From Podocnemis expansa (Eukaryota; Chordata; Testudines; Podocnemididae): a DNA stretch of 64,000 nucleotides. This document shows, one piece after another, positions 54,595 to 64,000 of this stretch. Under the pieces are notes generated by a model. It worked only from the letters and a program-made list of their open reading frames with translations, did no database searches and was not told the DNA's origin. The translations under genes were made by a program, and so were the position numbers. Location of the stretch: NCBI GenBank assembly GCA_007922195.1, contig ML681994.1, forward strand, positions 51,578,565 to 51,642,564. The letters run 5' to 3'. Position 1 is the first letter of the stretch. Every line of letters begins with the position of its first letter.

Positions 54595-57500
54595 TGAATA
54601 GCAACTAGGGCTTGACTCCACAGACATCCTTAGGTATCACAAGAGCCCAAGGGAACTGTGTGATTACAGGAGACTTTAACTTCCCTGTTAGCACCTGGGG
54701 GACAAGTGTTAATAATAATACAAGGGCTCAGATTTTCCTGTATTTGATTGCTGGCAGATTTCCTCACCAAACAGTTGCTGAACCACAAAGAAGTGATGCC
54801 AGTTTAGCTTTGGTATTGGTGAAAAGTGAGGAGCTCATAAATGAACTGTCTATTTAGGGCTGAATATAGACCATGGTTATTTTCCCCCATTACAACAGGT
54901 AATTTTACTTTTCTTCTTTCTTCTCCTCATCCTCTCCCCACCCGCTAATTGCTGTATTTCACTGTTTGAATCCAAACAACTGCTTTGATTTGTTTTAACA
55001 GTCTGACCTGATCCTGTCTTACAATCCCGTACATTTATTTTGCTCTCATTCTGTAAGTTCCCCATCTTCAAGCACCTGATGAAGTGGGATTTTCTGCCAT
55101 GAAAGCTCATGCAATAAATCAATTTTTTACTCTTTATAAGTGTTACCAGACTTCTTGTTTGTTTTGTTGAACTAGACTAACACAGTTACCACTTTTGAAC
55201 CTTGATTCAAGTGATCATGAGCTAATTCAGTTTCAACTAAAAAGGATAAACAGAAACAGATCTGCAACAAGGTCCTTAATTTCAGAAGTGCTAACTTAAA
55301 AAAAAAAAATAAGAACAATTAGTTAGGGAAGTGGACTGGACTGAAAAACTCAAGGAACTGAATATGACGGAGGCATGCAATTACTTTAATTCAAAGTTCC
55401 AGAAATTATCTGACACCTGAATCCCAAGCAAGGAGTGGGAAGGGTTGTAGACCAAGCTGAATGAGCAAGCAACTCAGACAGGAGAGTAAGATAAACCAGA
55501 AAGCACACAGGGAATAGAATATGGGAAGAATCAGCAAGGAAAGCTACCTCTTGGAGGTCAGAAAGTGTAGGGATAAAGTGAGAACTACCAAAAGCAGAGT
55601 TGGACTTAGCAAAAAACAATTTAAAAAGTTTGTATAGCCATATAAAGAAGAAAATAAGGAAAGAAGAAGTGGGACCACTAATCACTGATGATGGGATGGA
55701 CATTAAAAATTATCTCGGCGTGGCCCAATATCTAAACATACTTTGCCTCAGTTTTTAACAAGGCTAATGAAGAGCTTATGGATAGTGTGAATGGCAACAA
55801 GGCTATGGAGATAGAAATTACAACATTCAAAGTGGAAGTCAGACTCAAACAGCTTTATCAAACTAAATCAAGGGGCCTAAATAATCTCCTTCCAGGAGCA
55901 TTAAAGGAACTGGCTCATGACAATGCAAGTCAATTAGCAAGGATTTTTAATGAATCTGTAAATTCAAAGATTGTACCCTAGGACTGGAGAACTGCTATTA
56001 TAGTCGCTGTTTTTATGAGAGGGGAAAAAAGTGATCCAAGAAACTACTAGGCCTGTTAGTTTGATCTTAACTATATGCAAGGTCTTCGAACAAAGTTTGA
56101 AAGAGAAAGTAATTAAGATCATAGACGTTAAAGCAACTGAGATAAAATACAACATGATTTTACAAAATGTAAATTGTTCCAGACCAATCTGATCTTCATC
56201 TTTGAGAAGATAACTGATTTTTTTTAGCCAGTTCCACATGGGAAAATATTAGTTAAATTGGAGAAGATAAAGAGTAATATGATAAATGAAGTGTGGATTA
56301 GAACTGGTTAAAGTAGAACATATACTAGCTCATACTGAAAAGGGAACTGCCAAGCTAAAGAGAGGTTACTAATGGAGTTCTTCAGAGATTTGTTTTGGGA
56401 TTAATCTTATTTAACATTTTTCTTACTGACCATGGCACAAAAAGCAGGAGTGTGCTGGTCAAATCTATAGATTAACTAAAGTCTGGAGATACTGACAATA
56501 AGGGGAGAACCAGAATGTCACATAACGTGATCTAGATGATCTTGAAAACAAGAATAATAGAACTGTGATGAAATTTAATAGTGTAAAGAGCAAGGTCATT
56601 CATTTGAGGTCCAACAACAAGAATTTTTGCTTTAAACAGGAGACTTAGCTGGCATAACAGAGTAGGAGAAAGACATCTGTGTATTGGTTTATCACTGGGT
56701 GATTATGAGCTGTCAATATGAAGCAGCTGTTGAAAAAGCTAAAGCAATACCAGGATGCAGCAGCCATGCTTTATACTACACCCTGGTGAGACCTCATTGG
56801 AATATGGTGTGCAGTTCTGGTCTCCCATGTTTAAGAAAGATAAATTCAAACTGAAACAGGTACAGAAAAAGGCTACTAGGATGATCCATGGGATGGAAAA
56901 CCTACATTATGGAAGGAGACTCAAAGAGCTTGGCTTATTTAGCCTAATGAAAAAAAGGTGGGGAGATATGCTTGCTCCCCATAAATGCATTATGGGGATA
57001 AATATCAGGGAAGAAGATGAGTTATTTAAGTTAAGTGCCAATGTAGACACAACAACAAATGGATACAAACTGTCGATCAGCAAGTTTAGACTTGAAATTA
57101 GAGGAAGGTTTCTAACCATCAGAGGAACAAAGTTCTGAAACAGCCTTTCAAAGGGAGCAGTAAGGACAAAAAAGAACTCCACCCACTAACTGGTTTCTAG
57201 ACTGAGCTTGATAAATTTATGGAGGACACAGTGAGCTGGGATTGCCTACCTCTCCATGTGGCTTGTCAGCCATTTCCAGTAGCAAAAAATCCCCAGCGGC
57301 CAGACGGGGAGGGCTCCGAGTTACTACAGTGAATTTTTTCTCAGGTATCTGTCTGGTGGATCTTGCCCACACACTTAGGGTCTAACTGATCACCATATCT
57401 GGGGTTGGGAATGAATTTTCCTTAGGTCTGATGCTAGAGACCATGGGGAGATTTGCCTTTCACTGCACTATGGAGCATGGGTCACTTGCAGGTTTAAACT

Positions 57501-57690
57501 AGTGTAAATGGTGAATTCTCTGTAACTTGAAATCTTTAAACCACAACTAGGGAATTTCAGTAACGTCAGGCAGAGGTTAGTAGTCTCTTATAGGAGTGGG
57601 CGAGTGAGGCTGTGTGACTTGTAATGTGCAGTTGGTCAGATTAGATGTTCTTAATGGTCCCTTCTAACCTCTGGTTGTGAAATGTATGAA
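54595..57690 (+). mobile_element. Old CR1 LINE covering endonuclease to 3' end, split by a palindromic repeat
   Basis: The endonuclease part reads CVITGDFNFPVSTW (54657-54698, with the GDFN motif) to SEELINELSI (54857). It resumes after the insertion with DSSDHELIQFQL (about 55205), which keeps the SDH motif. The reverse transcriptase follows with GALKELAHDNASQLARIFNE (55893-55952) and DWRTAIIVAV (55982). The usual FADD motif is not readable. The C-terminus is YGVQFWSPMFKKDKFKLKQV and GLFSLMKKRW (56755-57138), then the 3' region ending 'taatggtcccttctaacctc'. Many stops. The longest CR1 here, clearly older than those at 6747 and 33255. Confidence 0.9.
54868..55198 (+). mobile_element. Palindromic sauropsid repeat (copy P5) inserted in CR1
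   Basis: Central part 'ccccattacaacaggtaat' and right arm 'cacctgatgaagtgggattt', 'gaactagactaacacagtta'. The left arm is missing. It separates the ELINELSI and SDHE blocks of one CR1 endonuclease, so the CR1 came first. Confidence 0.88.
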
Positions 57691-59500
57691 ACTGTCGGAG
57701 AAGGCAGAGAGGTAAATTTGATCCTGAGTTACACTATGCTAGATAAGCCAGTATAGTTTGGGTGCAGGGTCCTTGGATGGACAATGCAAGTCATCTTCCC
57801 TTCCCTTTCTACTGCTCCCCACTTCCCAGTTGACACTGGCTAGGAAGGCTGTGCGGCCAGAAGATTCTGATTAAGTTCGTGCACCATGCAGCCTTTGCAA
57901 ACAGATCCCTTATGGATCTCTTATGTAACCTGAAACTGCCATACTTTGCCCCTTCCTGCCTTCCACCAGAAAAAAATGAATGGAAATCAGAATGTTTATT
58001 TCCTCTGGTGTTGACACTGCTTCTACTGCTCCAGAGACATTGCTCAGGATCTGCTTGATCCTCGCCATAAAGCATGGTGAAAGTTATCTACAACAGGAGG
58101 TATCTCAGAAGTCTGATCATTTGGATAAATGAGTAGCCTCACACCCAGACCAGTTCCATATAGATTTTATAGATCCTTTTCTTCTACAGATTTATAATCC
58201 AAGGCCAGCGTGCCTAGCAGTGATGAAACAACTAAATTCTTTTTATTTTCTCCAGTGCTTTTTATATTACTCTGCACCAGCCACAATAAACCATCATAGA
58301 TCACAACTCTTTTACTACAATCTTTTTGGGATTTTTGCTGTTAAACATGGTATTATTTTAAACATAAGGATCAAGGATGTAATTACAAACACATTCAATA
58401 GCATCTTGAATTCACACACCACACACCAGTCAGCATATCCTCTATCAAGAAAGAGAAATCTCCAAGTTAGTAGCTATTCATCAATCCATCAATTTACGCA
58501 TCTCCTTTAGCTTTCAAGTCAGAAGCAGCAGTATTGGAATCAGCTGACACAGACATCTTGACGGTGATGGATGATGTTCAGGGAATGAGTATTATTGAGA
58601 TCAGTGCAGTCAGATAGTTACATAAATAAAGTGAGGCAGTTGTATTAGATATGGATGAGCCAGCCTCATGCACACCATTACCACAGCAATCCCAGCAAGC
58701 AATATGGAAATATATGAAATGATACGGTAATTTAAGAAACCTCTGACATCTCTGCCTGTGGCCAGCATGAAGCCCCTAAGTATCCTCTTGAGATCATGCT
58801 TCATAAATGATTGGCATTTAAAGTGCCTATTTCAGCTACTTGAAAGAGGACACTGGAATCCCAGCTAGACCTAATTCCTCACTTGCCTGCAAGTATGACA
58901 ACCACACAGGTGCTAAATATGTTTTTCTGTCTGTATCCTCCATTCCAGGAGCAGGAAATTAATAGGGGGTGATAAACAATGACCACTGCGTTTGAGGGCC
59001 ATAGTGGCAGGCATATTCTGCAAACCCCAGAGGATGTGAAAGTTAATGAATATGCTAGTAGTGGATGTAGCCACAGATTCATTTTCACCTTGAATTCTGC
59101 CTGACAGCAGCCACATACACAGCTATATCACAGAGAGTTACTCCTCTTGAAAGTAACAATAAGCCACAGAGAAGGGCAAACTGATCTGCCATCATTTGCC
59201 CATATCATGTACAGGACCAGATGGGAGCGGGCCATCAAAGCTCCTGTGCCCCTACACCATATATCAAATACTCCTCCAGAGTCCCTGCTTCTAAGAGCTT
59301 GTGGCACTTCCCTTTCCTTGAAATCAGGGAAGAACTGCCTCTGGTAGAAGCCTACACAAAGATTGCTGGCAGAAACAGTCAATATAAAAATAATGGCAAG
59401 GTGCAGAGGAAGGTCAGGGTACGGGGGTTATGTCCAAGATTAAAGTATTTTCATTACTCATTTCTCCTTTTAACCCCTTTTAGATATTCATAGCAATTTA
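57691..59500 (-). other. Unresolved region with several minus-strand open frames
   Basis: Minus-strand frames at 59382-59128, 59088-58879, 58804-58610 and 58075-57809 follow one another and could be parts of one decayed coding unit (words EVPQALRSRDSGGVFDIW, CSWNGGYRQKNIF, FRLHKRSIRDLFAKAAWC). I do not recognise a family and see no domain motif. Chance openings remain possible. Confidence 0.3.
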
Positions 59501-59664
59501 TTATACAGTATCTAATACATAATTTAAACAGATGAATTGTGAACTATTCCCAGCTCTGACACTCACTTGCTCTGTGATTTCTATCTGTGTTTCTGTTTCC
59601 CCAGCTGTTTTTTATCCAAATTGTCCCATTAGATTATAACTTTTCAGGTCAAGAACAGTCTCAC

Positions 59665-60080
59665 AGTGTATGTCAACACTGGAGCCTTAGGTCAACGTAA
59701 GGAAGATTAAGTCAACCTACAGACCCCCATGGCCACAATGGGCTTTTACTAAGTTGACTTAAGTGCTTCCTTAAGTTAAGTTGACCTTATGAGATGGTGT
59801 TATTAAGTTAACACTTCAGTCAACCTTATTAAGTCAACTTAAGCCAGTATAGATCGGGGAAAGCCCTTAAATTGACCTAATTGGCCTCCAGACACCCCCC
59901 CCTCAGAGTTTCTGGCCACCAGGAAGGGTTAATTTAGCACCTGCCAGTGTGGATGCAGGCAGTCGACAGGACTTTCTAAATCAACTTAACAAGGTTGATT
60001 TTAAGTCAGCTTAAAGTCGATCTTGTTAAGTCAACTTAACAGAGCCTCCAGGCCTACCTACTGTGTGTATGTATACAGCC
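59665..60080. mobile_element. Harbinger MITE, family B, about 416 bp
   Basis: Tips AGTGTATGTCAACACTGG and GTGTGTATGTATACAGCC, with TTAAGTCAACTTAA and TTAAGTTGACTTAAG words throughout. Flanks cac and tcc do not match, so borders are good to a few bases only. Confidence 0.8.
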
Positions 60081-60617
60081 TCCAAGGCCTAGCACAATTA
60101 GATCACAATCTCACATAATGAGTTCCTGCAGTATAAATGCCAAATAAATAATAACACAATAATACGTAATTGTCAAAACTGTAAGACACAGATGCCTGCA
60201 GGTTGCTGAGTAATTCTGGGGTTTGGGAAAAGGGTCAGGGAGTATGTCTCATGTCCCTCATTAAGTGAATAAACTTAATGAACAAACAAATAAGAGTAAA
60301 CAAATGGTTTCAGTAAGCTCAACTTGTAACAGTGAGAGGTTAATCTAAATTTATTGTGACTTAGAAGAGGAAATGAGGATGTAAATTTTAGACCAATCAC
60401 ATCTCACTGAATAACATAATAGCAGCAACAAATGAACAATACTGAGTTGCTATTTGTATAGATTATAGAACTCAAATAAATAGATTGGGAGGGCCTCAGT
60501 TGGATGTTCTAAACCAAATATTAACAACTTCTGGGTAATAATTACTTCCAATGAAACACTCCTTAACCCATGCAAAAATTATTTGGGAGACCTGAGCAGG
60601 AAATATGCATAAAGTGA
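60081..60617. other. Unassigned AT-rich DNA
   Basis: Nothing recognised. Confidence 0.4.
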
Positions 60618-60708
60618 GGCCCTATTTGCTTAAGTCAACTTAATAAAGTCAATTTTAAATTGACCTTATTATGTTGACTTCCCTGAGCCCTGTAGTGTAG
60701 ACATAGCC
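60618..60708. mobile_element. Deleted family B MITE, about 91 bp
   Basis: A short remnant: GGCCCTATTTGCTTAAGTC on the left, 'aaattgaccttattatgttg' in the middle and the intact tip GTAGTGTAGACATAGCC on the right. Confidence 0.65.
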
Positions 60709-61019
60709 AATGAGTTCTGTGGCACTTTCAAAGACTAACAAATTTATTTATTGCATGAGCTTTTGTGGGAGAAAATCCGATTTTTGTCAGATGCTTGATG
60801 ATGGGGAATAATAAAATAATAATAATAATAATAATATGATGTTCTCCACTGTTTGAATCTAAACAACTGCTTTAATTTGCTGTCTGACCTGAACCTATGA
60901 CTTACACTTGCCTGAATTTATTTGCCTCCCATTCTGTAAATTCTCCATCATCAAGCATCTGACAAAGTGGGATTTCTCCCACAAAAGCTCATGTGATAAG
61001 AAAATATGTTAGTCTCTAA

Positions 61020-61670
61020 GGCTATGTCTACACTTGGAAAAGTTAGTTTAAATTTGTTTATTTGAACTAACTGCTCTTAGTTCAAACTTATTAAATTCAC
61101 ACTAAGGATTAATCCTTGTCTACATCGTCCTTAGTTCAAACTAACAATTGAATTAAGGGCTTAGTTCAACCTAAAGGGCAGGTCTTAATAGTTTGAACTA
61201 AGCTTTCATTAGTTCAAATTAAGGAATTCCTTAGTTCAAATTAATGAAAGCCTAGTGTAGACAGGTACTACGTTAGTTCCAACTAAGCCTCCTTGGGTGT
61301 GTTCACACAGCAGTCTTATTTCAAAACAAAACATGTTGTTTCGAAATAAGAAAGGCCATGTTCACATGACACACCCCAAGTGGGGACGAAACAACATTGT
61401 TTCAAAACAATTGTTTCGAAACAATGTTGTTTGAACATGTTGTTTCGAAACAACGGTGACTTGTTTCGAAATCAATGTTGTCTGAACCTGCTATTTCGAT
61501 TCCTACTTTTTTCCTTAATTCGAATTAACAAACTGTTAATTCGAATTAACTTATTTCGAAATAAGGCGTTATTTCGATACAACTTGTATCAAAACAACTT
61601 GTATCGAAATAACCCCCTGTGTGTGAACATAGCCCTTAATTCAAACTAATTTGCAAATGTAGACATACCC
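61020..61670. mobile_element. Harbinger MITE, family C, TAA duplication, carrying a second MITE
   Basis: Tips GGCTATGTCTACACTTGG and AATGTAGACATACCC, flanked by taa at 61017-61019 and 61671-61673. The array words are TTAGTTCAAACTAA and TTTGAACTAAC. About 308 bp without its insert. Confidence 0.97.
61295..61634. mobile_element. Harbinger MITE, family A type, 340 bp, CTT duplication, nested
   Basis: Tips GGGTGTGTTCACACAGCAG and TGTGTGTGAACATAGCC, flanked by ctt at 61292-61294 and 61635-61637. Same family as 43687-44051, with GTTTCGAAACAA and TTTCGAAATAAG palindromes. Confidence 0.97.
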
Positions 61671-61710
61671 TAAAAGTGCCACAAGACTCCTTGTTTGTTC
61701 TCCTTGTTAG

Positions 61711-62536
61711 CGTCTAAAGAAAGGCATTGAAAATAACATCTGTATTGTCTATGTAATTTATGTTTAACTGAAAAGACAGACTACAATAAAAACACTTTAA
61801 TATGACAATGTATGCTTGCATTGCACACTCCTTGAAATTGCGTTTGGCCAATCTAGCACCAATATCTTTTTCTATAGCACTCTTTGCTAGCTAATTTTGT
61901 AAGTGTGCCTGACCAGGCTCATTGAATTCATCATTTTGGTTTGACTCATTAATCTCTGCTTTTCCTTCAAAAGATAATTTGCATTTAGTGGCTACGTTAT
62001 CTAATTTACAGAAAGCCAAAATTATCTTTCACAGTTTTAGAGGGCAGTATTGTAATGTGTTACTAGATTTACCTATGCATCAAAATCTCATTTTTAAGAT
62101 GCCAAAAGTGCTTTCTGTTACCAGTATAGTGAGTTTTGAGCATTATTATAATGTGTTTCTGAGTGAGTTTGAGCATTATGCAGCAGAACTGCTTAAAAGT
62201 TTTGCAAGGAAACACATAAAAAGGCTAAAGAAGGTTATACGTTAAAATGAAATAACACACAATATTTTCTTATTAATAATTACTTACCCCCACACTATCA
62301 TTTTTTTTTGACAATTACCATTCTCAAATAGTGCTGCAAAATGTGTGTTTAAAATATCTCATGACTCGATATAGGATACTGAAGGTTGGAAAGGAGATAT
62401 GTTCTTGTTTTGATGTGCACATAACACTCATTAATTTCATTGTGTGCCCTACTTCCATGTTACAATGATAGCATGATTTTGGGGGACTACACCAGGGACT
62501 CAATCCTGTTACCTGCTTTGAGCATACAAAAAAGAA
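61711..62536. other. AT-rich DNA with one open frame of 107 codons
   Basis: The plus-strand frame 61922-62245 (MNSSFWFDSLISAF to KHIKRLKKVIR) is unusually long for this base composition. No domain is recognised and no flanking exon is seen. Confidence 0.4.
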
Positions 62537-62835
62537 CCCAGTTACTAACCATTTGTAACTGTTGTTTTTCTAGATGTATTACTCACATCTGTTCCATACA
62601 GTTGTAGGAGTTTGTGTGTCACATGTACCAGTGCTGGAGATTTTTCCATTAGTGGTATCCATAGGTCCAGCTCCAGAGCCTCTGCAGTGGTGCACATATG
62701 CACCAGTATATGGGGTGCTGCCAGCACTTCCTCTTGGTTCCTTCTTGCTGGAATTCCAACAGAGGGGAAGGATGGTGGACCATGAAATGGACACAAGCAA
62801 CTCATCTTGAAAAATAAGTTACAGAAGCTTAGTGT
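62537..62835. mobile_element. Inverted-repeat element, about 300 bp
   Basis: 'ttgtaactgttgtttttcta' (62550-62569) is mirrored by 'ttgaaaaataagttacaga' (62806-62824). A second left-arm-like segment, 'gttagtaaccagttttcttc', lies at 63466 past the LTR. I remember similar arms as frequent in turtle DNA; superfamily unknown. Confidence 0.6.
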
Positions 62836-62858
62836 AGAGGGCCAGCCTGGAAGACTTT

Positions 62859-63465
62859 TGTTACGAGGAGGAGGAGTATGACAGGCACTGGGACCCCAGT
62901 GCACTGCTGCATGTTGAGAGAAATTATTGTTTAATTTTGCCTTTGCTTGGGCTAATTGCCACAAGGTTTAGGTTGTTTTGCCAAATGTGCTGTTATGTTT
63001 AAGTGGTTTTTGACAGGTGCATGTTATCAGCCTGTGAAAGTTCCCCAGTTATCTGTTTGTGAAGGTTCCCCAGAATGAACTGTTTTGCACAGAAAGTTTC
63101 CCAGAACAGTCTGTTTTGCATAGAGAGAGAGAGACGTAGATTTATTGCTTGGGAATGGTGGCAGGTAAGCATCAGACACTACAAAAGTCTAGGCAGAGGG
63201 GTGGGACTTTGAGACTCTCCATGGACGGACGATCAGCCATGCCTGGATCCCTCGGGTGGCCACTCTGGGGTGCAGCTGGTCCCACCGTGTTTTGGGGTGT
63301 GAGTGCTAATTGATGTTAGTACTTAGGTGTGAGCGGATTTAACCAGGGCTGATAAGTGCTACTAAGTGTTGGTTGCTTTAATAAACTTAGTTTAGCTGAT
63401 GACTTTCAGCTGTTTGGTGACATTCTTTACTCTGGTACCCACACTAACCTTACGTTCCCGTAACA
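62859..63465 (+). mobile_element. Candidate solo LTR, 607 bp
   Basis: Starts TGTTACGAGG and ends CCCGTAACA, a perfect 7-bp inverted end (TGTTACG/CGTAACA) with TG...CA termini. AATAAA at 63380-63385 stands about 80 bp before the end, as expected for the R/U5 side. GA run near 63125. Flanks acttt and gttag do not match, so no target duplication. Confidence 0.6.
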
Positions 63466-63643
63466 GTTAGTAACCAGTTTTCTTCTTTGAGTTTTTGCTC
63501 ATATGTGTTCCATGTACCTGACTCACAAATAGTGCCTCTGGTGGTGGGCTTGGAGCTCATAGACATGCCAGTTGTAACATTGCTCTGCCAAAGCCAGCAA
63601 TTTCATAGGCCTCTTGAGTGAGGGCATAGTGGGATGTGACAGT
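63466..63643. other. Partial inverted-repeat arm and unassigned DNA
   Basis: The first 60 bp repeat the arm of 62537 in the same orientation. The rest is not assigned. Confidence 0.4.
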
Positions 63644-64000
63644 GGTTATGTCTACATTGCCAAAGAGACTTCAAAATAGTTATTGTTTTGAATTTATTAT
63701 TTTGAAATATGAGTTTAGCAAAGCCTCTCTATTTTGAAATAAGGTAGGCATTATTATTTCAAAATAGAGAGTCTGCATTAAACTCTCTATTTCGAAATAG
63801 GGGAAGGCAAGGAAATGTAGAGGGCCATTATTTAAAAAAAAAAAAAGAAAACAACTCCATGGCTTGGAATGGCTTTTTTTGAAATAACTATTTTGAAAGA
63901 ATTGTTCTTTTGAATTAAAAGCAGGTTTCATTATTTCAAAATAGTGCTTCATTTTTTTTCAAAATAATGAAATGCTTATTTCAAAATAACAGAATGCCTG
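63644..64000. mobile_element. Harbinger MITE, family A, cut by the window end
   Basis: Left tip GGTTATGTCTACATTGCC, then the interior order of 22326-23545: 'ctctctattttgaaataagg', 'catggcttggaatggc', 'tagtgcttcatttttttt'. The right end lies outside the window. Confidence 0.9.

Larger units (their letters stand above)
60709..61710 (+). mobile_element. Palindromic sauropsid repeat (copy P6) with a two-level nested insertion
   Basis: Left arm 'ctgtggcactttcaaagact' to 'aaaatccgatttttgtcaga', an (AAT)n run at about 60809-60835, central 'taaacaactgctttaatttg', right arm 'tctgacaaagtgggatttct' to 'tatgttagtctctaa'. After the insertion it ends 'aaagtgccacaagactcctt'. A MITE (61020-61670) sits in its right arm and contains another MITE. 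Confidence 0.9.

Noticed and set aside
40859..61019. Idea that two MITEs hit exactly the same base of the palindromic repeat
   Set aside because: The insertions at 40862 and 61020 lie in opposite arms and about 8 bp apart when mirrored, so they are near each other but not the same site.

Overview
This is nuclear DNA of a non-mammalian amniote, most likely a turtle or a crocodilian. The basis is the repeat content: many 5'-truncated CR1 LINEs with the ATTCTATGA-type 3' tail, a palindromic repeat typical of sauropsids (arms built around an AAGTGGGATTTTCTCCCA core), several non-autonomous hAT families and dense PIF/Harbinger DNA transposons. I find no exon of an ordinary host gene, no tRNA, no rRNA and no CRISPR. 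Every recognisable reading frame belongs to a transposable element and is broken.

Layout. 1-7.1 kb: CR1 pieces and hAT elements, three of them with usable target duplications. 7.3-12.7 kb: small hAT and MITE insertions, a diverged minisatellite and a possible LTR end. 12.7-14.8 kb: a Harbinger relative with the 3' end of a transposase gene (+) and a Myb-like gene (-) that converge. 14.8-16.7 kb: an unclassified dispersed repeat, split by a CR1 that is itself split by a MITE; a second copy lies at 49.6-51.1 kb. 21-26.4 kb: a candidate solo LTR, a MITE holding a long fold-back hAT, a CR1 end and a GTCGAC-type MITE. 28.6-31.0 kb: two MITEs joined end to end, each with a further insertion. 32.2-40.05 kb: a decayed minus-strand LTR retroelement (retrovirus-like, RNase H remnant) with both LTRs, loaded with later insertions, including a 3.6-kb Harbinger element with both of its genes. 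40.0-46.5 kb: a GC-rich minisatellite, more MITEs and a second Harbinger transposase copy of 2.2 kb that carries a MITE. 46.5-54.5 kb: mostly AT-rich unassigned DNA. 54.6-57.7 kb: an old CR1 covering endonuclease through the 3' end. 57.7-64 kb: unresolved sequence, nested MITEs, an inverted repeat, a candidate LTR and a MITE cut by the window edge.

The most interesting system is the Harbinger cluster. All families share a ten-base terminus close to GG(G/C)TATGTC(T/C), but inside it they carry different arrays of short palindromes: TTTCGAAATAA (A), TTAAGTCGACTTAA (B) or TTAGTTCGAACTAA (C). Families A and C each have a gene-bearing relative here with its own Myb-like protein, and the subterminal array matches the MITEs of that family. 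The likely reading is that the Myb-like partner reads the subterminal palindromes while the transposase reads the shared tip. The two family A transposase copies have lost different catalytic residues, so neither should be active.
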